From NCBI RefSeq assembly GCF_014873945.1, contig NZ_JADBEC010000001.1:3737001-3801000 (forward strand): 64,000 bases of DNA, given 5' to 3'. The DNA is from Rhizobium viscosum (GTDB lineage Bacteria; Pseudomonadota; Alphaproteobacteria; Rhizobiales; Rhizobiaceae). This document shows positions 53,517-62,517 of the stretch, piece by piece. Every line of letters begins with the position of its first letter. The stretch's first letter is position 1. The notes under the pieces are model-generated. The model was not told where the DNA came from, searched no databases, and was given only the letters and a program-made list of their open reading frames with translations. Made by a program: the position numbers and the translations under genes.

Positions 53517-54521
53517 TCAGAAAGCCTCGCGGCTGTCGCTTCTGGGATCCCCCTCAATCTGGTGCGGCCGGTAGAGATCGCCGCGGGCGTTGCGCCGCCA
53601 GGGGCGGGCGAGATTGGCCGGGTCGGTGGTGATCTCGGCGATCGCGATGCCGGGTTTGCCATCATCAGGGCAACGAGCTACCCACTGGCCCTTGGGGCCG
53701 GCGATGCCGCAGGGGGCGATGACGCTTTGCGGCGCATGGGCAGCGTAGCTCACCCAGAATGTGTTGCTGGCCGCAACTCCCAGGACTTCAGCACCGAAGG
53801 GAGGGGCGGCGGAGGGGACTTCGCCGGATGTGGAGAAGAGCACGCAATCGACATCGAGCCGCTCATATTCGGTGAAGATCTCGTGATAGTGCGACTCTAT
53901 ACCGGCAGCGCAGCCGAAGCGCATGCCGTCCACTTCGAAGGTGACGGGAATCCTGCCCGGCGAATACATGAAGGAAATCTTGGTGTGGGAGAGCAGGCGC
54001 TCGTCATAACGCGTCACCAGCTCGCCCCGGTCTGAGATGACATAGAGGCTGTTATGCGGCCGGTGCGGCGGGGTCAGCCGATGGGGGGCGCCGAAGACCG
54101 TCCAGAGCTTCAACTCCTTTGCGTGCTTTCTCGTTTCCTCCAGCTCTTCGCGCAGAACCTCCCACTGATAGCGGCTCCAATCGGCAGCGCCGATCTCCCT
54201 GGGGCCGCTTTCGGAAAGCAGGCGCTTGCTCGGAAAGCAGATCGTGCCCTCCGGGAAGTGGATCAGCCGGGCGCCGGCCTCGTTCGCTTGGCGCATCAAC
54301 AGGCGCATTTCGGCGCCATTGGCGCGGAAGGCATCGGCATCGCGCGGATCGAGGCAAACCGTGGTCTGGGCGACGGCGAGCCGCAGCGATTTTCCGGCGG
54401 GCGCACCCGTTTGCGGTTCTGTTTTCGGTTTGCGGATATGGCTGAGGGCCGAAGTATAGGATTCGCCGGTTCGTGCAGCGCGGGCGCGCACCTTGCGCTT
54501 GAAATTACCGTTTCGGGTCAT
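53517..54521 (-). CDS. Carbon-nitrogen hydrolase (nitrilase) family protein, atypical active site
   Basis: A 334-residue protein. A basic N-terminal extension (about 1-35, KVRARAARTGESYTSALSHI) resembles a short domain seen ahead of several unrelated rhizobial proteins. The nitrilase fold follows, with the catalytic Glu in IHFPEGTICFP. The expected Lys falls on YDERLL (Glu) and the expected Cys of a ...AICYD-type motif aligns with Gly in CAAGIESHYHE. It may be a non-catalytic paralogue, or use displaced residues. Confidence 0.78.
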   Translation of the reverse strand: MTRNGNFKRKVRARAARTGESYTSALSHIRKPKTEPQTGAPAGKSLRLAVAQTTVCLDPRDADAFRANGAEMRLLMRQANEAGARLIHFPEGTICFPSKRLLSESGPREIGAADWSRYQWEVLREELEETRKHAKELKLWTVFGAPHRLTPPHRPHNSLYVISDRGELVTRYDERLLSHTKISFMYSPGRIPVTFEVDGMRFGCAAGIESHYHEIFTEYERLDVDCVLFSTSGEVPSAAPPFGAEVLGVAASNTFWVSYAAHAPQSVIAPCGIAGPKGQWVARCPDDGKPGIAIAEITTDPANLARPWRRNARGDLYRPHQIEGDPRSDSREAF

Positions 54522-54735
54522 TGTCTGGCCTTTCCGTCACGGACGTCTGTTCCCCGGCAACCACGCCCGAGCGATCGGACCTAGGTTTCGAACCCGAGAC
54601 GGAAGTCCCTTTGCCTCCGTTTGAAAGATCCTGCCGGAGAGGATCGCTGGAGGTTGGGCGCAGGCCACGCCTGACGAGAAAGATGTCGATGCCGTGGCGA
54701 TTCGTCAATCTGGAGAGCGGCCGTAACGTGGGCTT

Positions 54736-54766
54736 CGAAACGCGGCAGGTGATCCGCCGCGTTTCG
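54736..54766. terminator. Hairpin past the aldo/keto reductase gene
   Basis: CGAAACGCGGC and GCCGCGTTTCG form a perfect 11-bp stem with a 9-base loop, 15 bp past the stop of the leftward gene. No clear T-run. Confidence 0.5.
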
Positions 54767-54780
54767 GTCCTGACGTAAGG

Positions 54781-55659
54781 TCAGGCGCCTTTCGCGGCGG
54801 CAATGCCGTCGAGTTGCGCCATCACGTCTGTGGACAATTCGATGTCGGCCACCGCGAGGTTCTCCCTGAGATGGCCGCGGGAGGAGGTGCCGGGGATCAG
54901 CAGGATGTTCGGCGCGCGCTTCAGGAGCCAGGCGAGGGCCACCTGCAGAGGCGTGGCGTTCAGGCGGGTAGCGACATCAGAGAGCGTCGAGGACTGCAGG
55001 GGCGAGAAGCCGCCGAGCGGGAAGAAAGGCACGTAGGCGGTGCCTTCGGCTGCAAGCTTGTCGATCAGCGGATCATCGCCGCGGTTGGCGAGGTTGTACT
55101 GGTTCTGGACGCAGACGATCTCGGTGATCCTGCGGCCGTCATCCACCTGTTTTGCCGTGGCATTCGACAGGCCGATATGCCTGATCAGGCCCTGCTGCTG
55201 CAGCTCGGCCAGAACCGTGAGCGGCGCTTCGAGCGAGCCTTCGGCCGGGCCGTGCACATCGAACATAGCGCGCAGGTTGACCACCTCGATCACGTCGAGG
55301 CCGAGGTTTTTCAGGTTGCTATGGATCGCCGCCCTTAGCTCTTCCTTCGAGAAAGCCGGCTTCCAGGACGCGTCCGACCCGCGCAGCGCGCCGACCTTGG
55401 TGACAATGACGAGATCGTCCCTGTAGGGGTGCAACGCTTCCCTGATGATCTGGTTGGTGACGTGCGGGCCGTAGAAATCGCTGGTGTCGATGTGATCGAC
55501 GCCGCTTTCGACCGCCTCGCGCAGCACGGCGATCGCTTCGTGGCGATCGCGCGGCGGGCCGAAGACACCCTTGCCGGCGAGCTGCATCGCGCCATAGCCG
55601 AGGCGCTTCACCGAGCGGGAGCCCAGTTTGAAGGTTCCGGATTTTTCGACAGTAGACAT
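54781..55659 (-). CDS. Aldo/keto reductase
   Basis: A 292-residue (beta/alpha)8 NADPH-dependent reductase. LGYGAMQLAGKGVFG begins the barrel, DTSDFYGP holds the catalytic Asp/Tyr pair, VIVTKVG the Lys, and the cofactor site is near LLIPGTSSRGHLRENL. Substrate unknown. Divergent from a LysR regulator with about 115 bp between; the regulator probably controls this gene. Confidence 0.93.
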   Translation of the reverse strand: MSTVEKSGTFKLGSRSVKRLGYGAMQLAGKGVFGPPRDRHEAIAVLREAVESGVDHIDTSDFYGPHVTNQIIREALHPYRDDLVIVTKVGALRGSDASWKPAFSKEELRAAIHSNLKNLGLDVIEVVNLRAMFDVHGPAEGSLEAPLTVLAELQQQGLIRHIGLSNATAKQVDDGRRITEIVCVQNQYNLANRGDDPLIDKLAAEGTAYVPFFPLGGFSPLQSSTLSDVATRLNATPLQVALAWLLKRAPNILLIPGTSSRGHLRENLAVADIELSTDVMAQLDGIAAAKGA

Positions 55660-55774
55660 GAAATCTCTTCTCCGATTGAAGGCAGGTCACGATTAAAGGC
55701 ACGAGGGAGATAGGCTCGTATCATTGCTGCGACAATTGGCTATAATCCGGACGGGCTGTCCTGTGTGGAGGACA

Positions 55775-56710
55775 ATGAGTGAGATCAGGATTATGAAGCA
55801 AGGTTCGCCAGAAATCAGCGATGTCAGCGCGTTTCTTGCTGTGGCGAGGGCCGGCGGTTTCCGCGAGGCGGAGCGGGCAGGGCATATGAGCTCGTCGGCG
55901 CTCAGTGATGCAGTGCGCCGGCTGGAGGCCGAGCTTGGCGTTCGGCTGCTCAATCGCACCACACGCAGTGTGGTGCCGACCGAGGCCGGCCGAGGGCTGA
56001 TGGAGCGGCTCGGCCCCGCCTTCAGCGAGATCAATGCGGCGCTCGATTACGTGAAGGATCTCCGCGACCGGCCGGGAGGCATGCTGAAGCTCAATGTTCC
56101 GGTCAGTGCGGCACGGCTGGTGCTGCCGCGCATCGTGCCGGCATTTCTCAGAGCTTATCCGGATATCCGCCTCGAAATCGTCACCGAGGAGAATTTCGTC
56201 GATATCATTGCCGCGGGCTGCGATGCCGGCATCCGCTACGACGAGCGGCTGGAGCAGGACATGATCGCCGTGCCGATCGGCCCACGCATTCAGCGTTATG
56301 CCGGCGGTGCATCTTCAGCCTATCTCGTTGCACATGGCCGGCCGGAGCATCCGCGCGATCTGCTCAATCACGCCTGTATCCGCGGGCGGTTTGCCGGTCG
56401 CGCTATTCCGGTCTGGGAATTCGAGCGCGATGGCGAGATCGTCAGGGTCGATCCGCCGAGCCCACTGATCGTCCAGAATGGCGGCGGCACGGATCTCGCC
56501 GTCGATGCTGCGGTGGCCGGAACCGGCGTCGTCTTCACCTTCGAGGATTGGCTCAGGCCCTATTTCGAGAGCGGCGCGCTGGAGCCGGTGCTGGAGCCCT
56601 GGTGGGAAAGTTTTTCCGGCCCCTTCCTCTATTATCCCGGCCGCCGGCTGGTGCCCGCACCGCTGCGCGCCTTCATCGATTTCATCAAGGCGATGCCGCG
56701 GGAAGGGTGA
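55775..56710 (+). CDS. LysR-family transcriptional regulator
   Basis: A 311-residue LTTR starting MSEIRIMKQGSPEISD, with GGAGG directly before this ATG. The winged helix is intact (GGFREAERAGHMSSSALSDA, RLLNRTTRSVVPTEAGRGLM) and the effector domain typical (LNVPVSAARLVLPRIVPAFL). Probable regulator of the divergent aldo/keto reductase. Confidence 0.92.
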   Translation: MSEIRIMKQGSPEISDVSAFLAVARAGGFREAERAGHMSSSALSDAVRRLEAELGVRLLNRTTRSVVPTEAGRGLMERLGPAFSEINAALDYVKDLRDRPGGMLKLNVPVSAARLVLPRIVPAFLRAYPDIRLEIVTEENFVDIIAAGCDAGIRYDERLEQDMIAVPIGPRIQRYAGGASSAYLVAHGRPEHPRDLLNHACIRGRFAGRAIPVWEFERDGEIVRVDPPSPLIVQNGGGTDLAVDAAVAGTGVVFTFEDWLRPYFESGALEPVLEPWWESFSGPFLYYPGRRLVPAPLRAFIDFIKAMPREG

Positions 56711-56818
56711 GCGGAGATCATCGGCCCGCAACGTGGTAGAGTGGGAAGGGCGATGCATTCGCCGCATCACCATCATCATCAACATCACCATCGTCGTGAC
56801 GATGAGAGGAGGAAGATA

Positions 56819-57490
56819 ATGAGCAGCGCAAGCAATATGACCGGCAACGGCACGAGCGAGATGAAGCTGGAAATCATCGTCGTGCCCGTTTCTGATGTCG
56901 ACCGGGCCAAGGCATTTTACGGTGGGCTCGGCTGGCGCCTCGATGCGGATTATTCCTCTGGTGACAATTACCGGGTGATCCAGTTCACTCCGCCGGGCTC
57001 GAACGCCTCCGTCATCTTCGGGAAAAACGTGACGCCGGCGGCACCCGGCTCCGCGCAGGGGCTCTATCTCATCGTCTCCGATATCGAGGCTACCCGCAAA
57101 GAGTTGCGGCAGCGCGGTGTTGATGTCAGCGAGGTCTTTCATCCCGAAGGCGAGGTCTATAGCGGGCCCGACGCGCCCTATCTCTTCGGCCGGCGCCGGG
57201 TCAGCGGTCCCGATCCCGACCGCGGCAGCTATCGTTCCTTCGCAGCCTTCAGCGATCCTGACGGCAATGGCTGGCTCTTCCAGGAAATCACCGCTCGGCT
57301 GCCGGGCCGCATCACATCCGACCTTGCCGCCTTCGGCACGGCGAAAGACCTCGCTGCGGGGCTGCGCCGGGCAGCCGAAGCCCATGGCGAGCACGAGAAG
57401 CGCAATGGCGGAAAGCATGACGAAAACTGGCCGGATTGGTATGCGCAATACATGATGGCTGAGCAGACGGGCAAGCCGCTGCCGCAATGA
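56819..57490 (+). CDS. VOC/glyoxalase-family protein
   Basis: A 223-residue protein: N-terminal VOC domain (about 14-150, IIVVPVSDVDRAKAFYGGLG, and FSDPDGNGWLFQEI with the metal-binding Glu), then a C-terminal extension (about 160-223) with ENWPDWYAQYMMAEQTGKPL, a short motif common in rhizobial homologues. Start chosen for the strong GAGGAGG. An ATG at 56753 in the same frame would add a His-rich N-terminus. Confidence 0.87.
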   Translation: MSSASNMTGNGTSEMKLEIIVVPVSDVDRAKAFYGGLGWRLDADYSSGDNYRVIQFTPPGSNASVIFGKNVTPAAPGSAQGLYLIVSDIEATRKELRQRGVDVSEVFHPEGEVYSGPDAPYLFGRRRVSGPDPDRGSYRSFAAFSDPDGNGWLFQEITARLPGRITSDLAAFGTAKDLAAGLRRAAEAHGEHEKRNGGKHDENWPDWYAQYMMAEQTGKPLPQ

Positions 57491-57496
57491 GGTCAT

Positions 57497-57540
57497 TGGC
57501 GAGCGGGGCGGCCGGATTGGCTGGCCTCGCTCGCCATTTT
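57497..57540 (+). terminator. Rho-independent terminator after the VOC gene
   Basis: TGGCGAGC and GCTCGCCA form the outer stem, with further pairing inside (GGCC/GGCC), followed by TTTTA. It ends the rightward transcript just before the convergent phage gene. Confidence 0.65.
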
Positions 57541-57552
57541 ACGGCAGCTCAC

Positions 57553-57966
57553 TCACACAGGCTTGATCCCGGCTGCCCATCTCCAGAGATCGTCCATCTG
57601 GTTCGGCGGAATGCCCATGGCCATCGCGAGGAGATCGATGCGGGGATCGTTGCGGGAATATTCCTGTGCGTCCTCGATCATGATGCGCACGGTTTCCTTG
57701 TCCTTCACCGACATGTCACCCATGCCGTTGACGAGAGAGAGGACATCAGCCTTGAAAACCGGTGGTTCGAGTTCGAGTGCGGCGAGCCAAAGCTGCCATT
57801 TCTTGAGGGGTGGGAAGGCGTCTTCGAGGCCGAGGGGGTCGCGGAGGAATTTGGCGATCAACGGTTCCTCGTCATCGTGAGGGGTGAGGATCATATCAGG
57901 CTGATCGCGGGTGAATATTTCAAGGATAGTTCCGGCGCTGCCATAACGAACATATACAGTGGTCAT
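57553..57966 (-). CDS. Phage protein downstream of the tail fibre (137 aa)
   Basis: Begins MTTVYVRYGSAGTILEIFTR; its ATG overlaps the tail fibre stop (ATGA). The protein is acidic and helical with LMAMAMGIPPNQMDDLWRWA near the C-terminus. Its position suggests a tail fibre assembly or chaperone role, but no family could be recognised. Confidence 0.6.
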   Translation of the reverse strand: MTTVYVRYGSAGTILEIFTRDQPDMILTPHDDEEPLIAKFLRDPLGLEDAFPPLKKWQLWLAALELEPPVFKADVLSLVNGMGDMSVKDKETVRIMIEDAQEYSRNDPRIDLLAMAMGIPPNQMDDLWRWAAGIKPV

Positions 57967-59561
57967 GCGAATAGCCTCTTGCAGGTGTAATCGTACCAGC
58001 CGCACACGAAGAAGGAGGCTGAACAGGCCGCGCTTGTTACACTGACGTGCCTCCAGAGCTGACCATTAGTATTGCTTCGCGCCTTGCCTGCCGCCGCACT
58101 CTGATCGGGATAGTCGTTGCCTGAGCGCGATCGGCACCGCACCTGATGGGCGGCACCAGTAGTGTATTTGGCGGCAGCAGCATCTGAGACGATGCCGATA
58201 CAGTCTTGCCCCGTGCTTGCCACAACGGTATCAATCAGTACCCAGATATCCACGCTCAGTCCCACAGGAACGTTGCTCGGTACAGCTAGGCCCTGCACAT
58301 TGGCGTTGGCGATGAACCACGAGTAGGTGTCGGTGTTGACCTCGTTGCCAGTCTGCCAGAAGGGAACAATGTTTCCCGATGAGTTGGTGATGACGACGCC
58401 CACGCGGCTCCCAGACAAGCATTCCCACCCGACCGGCTTCGTGACATCTGCCTCTAACCCCGACAGCGACATAACGAAATCTGTAGTGCCATCTGATAGC
58501 TTCCTGATGGCATACAGGAAATACGTCTTTGACGCCTGCACAGCCCCCGTGTCGAGTAGTTGAACGAGCGTTTTTGCTGCGGCAAGGGCGGTCTGATGCT
58601 TCTTACCGCCAAACCAGCCAACGCCTGGGCCGATGGTTACAGACGTAATACCGACATAGGCGGGGATGAATCCTGTAAAGAAATCAAGACCGGTTGCAAC
58701 ACAGACATATTTGACGATGCTGCCCGCCAGAACCTTTCTCAGGCCCCAGCCTGTCGCGCTGTCGGCGATGGCGAACTCGTCGTCATCGCCGATCTCGCTC
58801 TTTGCCGCCGCGCCGTGAAGCCAGCCGGCCAGGGTATTGGCGACGTCGTTGTAGATCGCCAGCGTCTTGCGATACCAATGAAAGGCGGAAAACAGCCCGC
58901 CCGAACCGGGAACCACAATATCTTCCGGATTCGTTGCATAGGCGGTCGCGAGGCCGGCGCTGGTATTTGCGCTCGTTGCCGATTGAGCGGCTTCCGCGGC
59001 CTTCTGCTGGGCGGTCTGCGTCAGGCCAGCAACATCGGGAATGTCGTTGGCAATATCAGCCACAGTCTCCAGATATTGCGAGACGGCGGCAACGGCCTCC
59101 AGTGCATCGCCTTTGTTGCTGAGCGTCAGAACGTCTGCAATCAGCTTGTCGATCGTTGCTGAATCGAATGACGGCGGAATGGTGACTGCACGGGCCGCTC
59201 TCTCCTTGAGTTGCTGGAGCCTCATCACAACGAGGTCAAGCGCCTGCTCGAGGGTCTCCGCATAATAAGCCCCCTGGTTTTCCAGGTCGGTTTCCTGGGT
59301 GAAGGGCACGTCCAGCAGCAAAGTTATCTTGGTGCCGTCCGCCGGGGCGGGGACGATGACCGCGCTTCCGCCGCCATCGTTGCCGACGCCGGTGACGATG
59401 TAGTCGGCGTCGAGTACCAGGATTGAATCCGTGCCCGACGCATCCGTTCGGATCACCTGCAGGTGACGGGGCTCAAGGATTTTGAACTTGTATTCGAAAG
59501 CCGTGGCGGTGCCGTCCCCATTATAGGGGCCGGATCGGTTTATCTCGCTCGAAATGGTCAT
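57963..59561 (-). CDS. Phage tail fibre protein with T7-type N-terminal adaptor
   Basis: A 532-residue protein. Residues about 1-120 match the N-terminal virion-attachment domain of T7-like tail fibres (YNGDGTATAFEYKFKILEPR, TQETDLENQGAYYAETLEQA). A coiled-coil region follows (about 150-215, Ala/Gln-rich), then a beta-rich C-terminal half that should bind the receptor. The C-terminus (CGWYDYTCKRLFA) has two Cys. Co-translated with the next gene. Confidence 0.87.
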   Translation of the reverse strand: MTISSEINRSGPYNGDGTATAFEYKFKILEPRHLQVIRTDASGTDSILVLDADYIVTGVGNDGGGSAVIVPAPADGTKITLLLDVPFTQETDLENQGAYYAETLEQALDLVVMRLQQLKERAARAVTIPPSFDSATIDKLIADVLTLSNKGDALEAVAAVSQYLETVADIANDIPDVAGLTQTAQQKAAEAAQSATSANTSAGLATAYATNPEDIVVPGSGGLFSAFHWYRKTLAIYNDVANTLAGWLHGAAAKSEIGDDDEFAIADSATGWGLRKVLAGSIVKYVCVATGLDFFTGFIPAYVGITSVTIGPGVGWFGGKKHQTALAAAKTLVQLLDTGAVQASKTYFLYAIRKLSDGTTDFVMSLSGLEADVTKPVGWECLSGSRVGVVITNSSGNIVPFWQTGNEVNTDTYSWFIANANVQGLAVPSNVPVGLSVDIWVLIDTVVASTGQDCIGIVSDAAAAKYTTGAAHQVRCRSRSGNDYPDQSAAAGKARSNTNGQLWRHVSVTSAACSASFFVCGWYDYTCKRLFA

Positions 59562-59975
59562 ATGATTGTACCTCTGGTTTCCTGAACCATAGGCTCAGGA
59601 AGGTTGTCGGCTCGACATGGCGACTATCCGCCTTGAGCGGCGAGACGGTCTTGCCTCGTCACGGGGCTGTGACAGCAGGCGCCTTGATCGCTGCGTTTTC
59701 GTGTGGATGAAACAAGTCCTGACATCTCGCCGGCTTCGGCTGGTATCCGATCGTTACAGCTCTGCAGTTCGGCTTCGACGCGACAATCGCGACCACCTCG
59801 CCGATGGGCTACGGCCATGTCTACGCGCCGCAGCACTATATCGATGCGTGGCTGGCGGTGGCGGACGGCGGCTGAGGTGGTAAGGCTGAAGGGGAAGTTC
59901 GAGAGGGAGGCGGTCGGGAAGTGAGGCTTTTGCCAGGGTGCCTGCGATTTCCCGCCACCAGGTTTTCCCCGTCAC
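59562..59975. other. 414-bp gap between tail fibre and internal protein C-like genes
   Basis: No intact gene. It holds a rightward fragment of a host alpha/beta hydrolase gene (59723-59875), otherwise nothing recognisable. Confidence 0.5.
59723..59875 (+). pseudogene. 3' remnant of an alpha/beta hydrolase-family gene
   Basis: In one rightward frame directly after an in-frame TGA, 50 codons read as a typical C-terminus: HLAGFGWYPIVTALQFGFDA, then TSPMGYGHVYAPQHYIDAW and a natural stop. Tyr-Gly-His-Val-Tyr-Ala-Pro with the downstream Trp is the pattern seen near the catalytic His of the membrane-linked alpha/beta hydrolase family. There is no start and no upstream domain, so it is a relic. Confidence 0.6.
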
Positions 59976-62510
59976 TCAACGATTGAGTATGGATGTTTCG
60001 TATTCACTCACAATTTCATCCTGAGACGGCTTCCTGCGGTTTTTCTTCGTCAAATCCGCCTCGATCGACTGCCTGAGATCGCGTGGAATATCCTCATATT
60101 CTACGGCGATATCGTAGCTCTGATCGTCGGCAAGCGCGTTGGCCTGATAAAGGTAGCCCTGCTTCTTTGTGGGAGTCCAGCCAGTGACGAATGAGCCCGG
60201 CGAGCTGATGACGATCGGGAACAGCAGGCGGTTGATCATTTTCTGGATGTCGCTCTGGGTCGGGTTCTGGCCGTCGTTCTTGTCCTTGAATACGTCCATC
60301 TGATCCAGGAGCGCTAACCGGAACTCGGCGACGCGGTGCGGGACACTGTAGGAGGTGGCGAAGCCGCCGTCCTGGGCGAAGAAGCCGAGCGATTCCAGCT
60401 GAGGTTTCGCGAGTTCGAAGGCACTATTGATATCCAGGCTTTCAAGCCGGGCCTTGCGCTGGTCGGTGAGGGCCATCTGCCGCCAGCCGGTGACTTTTTC
60501 CCAATCCTTGTCGGAGAGTTTGGAGCGATACCCAAGGAGATCGATCTGCGAGAAGGCGGCGGGATCCCTGGCGAACTCGGTCTGCAGATCGTAGAGCGTC
60601 TGCGTGTCCGTCGCCGGCTGGCCGTAGGCGCGGACTTTTTCCTTGTAGTCGCGCAGCGCCAGCATGCCGGATGGGCCGATGGCCTGCTGGATGTGGACGG
60701 GCAGTTTCGTCGGGTCGAAGGTCGGGTCGGCGATGACCTCGTTGTTGGCCCATTCCTGCACCTGCACGCGCTGGGCGTCGATCGCCTTCTTCAGCGAGAC
60801 GGTATAGCCGTTCAGCTGTGCCTCGGTGGCGGCGCGCAAGGCGGGGTCGGCGATGCTGTTCAGGCTTTCTTCGATCCTGCGCAAGCTCTCGGGATTGTAG
60901 TTCGGCAAGGTCATGGTCTTCTCGTCGACGGTGCCGGATGTGCGGAAGCCGATGACCTGGCTTGCGGCGTGGGCCGTCAGCGCGGTTTCGCCAGCGCGTC
61001 TGGGATCGCGGCCGAGCACGAGGATGTTGCCGTCGGCGTCGTAGCCGCGGAAGATGCCGATCTGACCCTTCTCTCGATCATCAGGGGCGTTGCCGCCGTT
61101 CCTCCCGGCGCCTTTGCTTTGAGGCGGGCCGAGCACGACGATGTCGCCGGGGCGGGGTGTCTGCGTCGGCAGGCCGAAATGGCGGAAGCTTGTGGCATCG
61201 GCCGCAGTGCTTCCGGCGGGGGCTGTACCGAGGATAGCTCCTGTGACATCGGTCAACCAGGGCTGGAGCGACGGGGCGACCGTGGTGCCGGCGGCATTTC
61301 TCACGAAGCTCGCCACCGCCAGATCGTCCTTCGCCTTGCCGGGGAAGGTCAGCGTGGCGGCAACGGTGCGGAAATCCTCCAGGCCGCTCGGCTGGCGCGG
61401 CGGGGTCTGAGTGGTCGATACCTGCGGGCCGGCGGGTTGCTGGCCAGTTGTTTGAGAGCGGGCGATTTGCGGGGCCGCGGTCTTGCCCGCCGAACGCGGC
61501 GCGCCAAGTGTGCGGGCTCCCCCGGTTCCGCTGCCGGCGCCATCCGTTTCGAGGCCGGTGGTTCTTGCGCCTGCTGTAGAGGGCTGAACCGGGCCGCCGG
61601 TCTGCGGCTGGCCGCCTGTACCGCTATCAGCGTTTGGCGTCGCCGCTGTGGGGGCGGCATTGGCGTCAGGCGCGCCGGTATAGGTCGGCGGCAGGCCGGC
61701 GATGATGTCGGTGGTGTTCTGCCGGGCCTTTTCCTCGGTGACGGCGGGCTGCAGCGATTTCAGCAGGGCGGTGCTGTCGGCCGACAGCATCCGGTCGCCG
61801 GCGTCTTTCACATATTGCTCGGCTTTGATGGCGCTGTCATTGGCGATGCCCAGCGCGACATTCTTCGTCGTGTCGGAGACGAACCGGGCGCGTTCCTGGT
61901 CGAGCCTTTCCCTGCTCCAGCCCTGCATGTGGCCCTGATGCTCTATCTCGGCCACGCCCTTGCCGATCTCGGCATCCACCTTGGCCGGATCGCTGTAGAC
62001 GGCGACGGCGCCGGCGCCGGCGGATTTGATGCTGTTGGCCGAGGTCTCGGCAAACCATGCCTTGCGCTGGTCGAATGTGTGGCGGATCGTGCTGTCCAGC
62101 AGGGTGTTCATGCTGGCGCGGCTGGTCTCTTCATAGATGCGCGCGGCACCCGGCGTCAGGCTCTTGCCGAATTCGGCGCGCTTCTGCTCGGCCAGCTTTT
62201 CGAAGGCGGCGCGGCCTTCCACGGCGGCGCGGCCGGTCAGCGTCAGGAAGCCGCTCTTGCCGTAAAGCCCGTCGCGCTGCCAGTCGTTGAGCTTCGTCTG
62301 CGCATCCTTGGCGGCATTGGCATTGTCAAGCTTTTCCACCTCTACCACGGCCTCGCCGAGCGTGCCCATGCCGGTTGCCAGTCCCTGCATGCCCTTGCCG
62401 ATGGCGGAGCCGAAAGCCTCGGCATCGGCCTGCACGGTGAAGCCCTCTGTATATTCCGGGCGCAGTGCTACGTGCTGTTGCGTATCCTGATAAGTCGGAA
62501 CAGTCGGCAT
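59976..62510 (-). CDS. T7-like internal virion protein C-like protein with inactivated TIGR02594/CHAP-type domain
   Basis: An 844-residue protein; start ATG is seven bases after the previous stop, with GTGAGGG as ribosome site. Residues 1-270 are helical, 275-375 form a Pro/Thr/Gly-rich linker, about 400-525 match a TIGR02594/NlpC-type wall hydrolase fold (TPRPGDIVVLG, IGIFRGYDADGNILVLGR, ASQVIGFR), and the rest is helical. In that fold the catalytic Cys after Trp is Leu419 (PWLTD) and the catalytic His is Gln483 (KGQIGIF), so wall cleavage is unlikely. Position and length match T7 gp15-like proteins. Confidence 0.78.
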   Translation of the reverse strand: MPTVPTYQDTQQHVALRPEYTEGFTVQADAEAFGSAIGKGMQGLATGMGTLGEAVVEVEKLDNANAAKDAQTKLNDWQRDGLYGKSGFLTLTGRAAVEGRAAFEKLAEQKRAEFGKSLTPGAARIYEETSRASMNTLLDSTIRHTFDQRKAWFAETSANSIKSAGAGAVAVYSDPAKVDAEIGKGVAEIEHQGHMQGWSRERLDQERARFVSDTTKNVALGIANDSAIKAEQYVKDAGDRMLSADSTALLKSLQPAVTEEKARQNTTDIIAGLPPTYTGAPDANAAPTAATPNADSGTGGQPQTGGPVQPSTAGARTTGLETDGAGSGTGGARTLGAPRSAGKTAAPQIARSQTTGQQPAGPQVSTTQTPPRQPSGLEDFRTVAATLTFPGKAKDDLAVASFVRNAAGTTVAPSLQPWLTDVTGAILGTAPAGSTAADATSFRHFGLPTQTPRPGDIVVLGPPQSKGAGRNGGNAPDDREKGQIGIFRGYDADGNILVLGRDPRRAGETALTAHAASQVIGFRTSGTVDEKTMTLPNYNPESLRRIEESLNSIADPALRAATEAQLNGYTVSLKKAIDAQRVQVQEWANNEVIADPTFDPTKLPVHIQQAIGPSGMLALRDYKEKVRAYGQPATDTQTLYDLQTEFARDPAAFSQIDLLGYRSKLSDKDWEKVTGWRQMALTDQRKARLESLDINSAFELAKPQLESLGFFAQDGGFATSYSVPHRVAEFRLALLDQMDVFKDKNDGQNPTQSDIQKMINRLLFPIVISSPGSFVTGWTPTKKQGYLYQANALADDQSYDIAVEYEDIPRDLRQSIEADLTKKNRRKPSQDEIVSEYETSILNR

Positions 62511-62517
62511 CAAACCC

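Noticed and set aside
54560..54620. tRNA-like T-arm (GGTTTCGAACCCG)
   Set aside because: No acceptor, anticodon or D-arm could be built around it.
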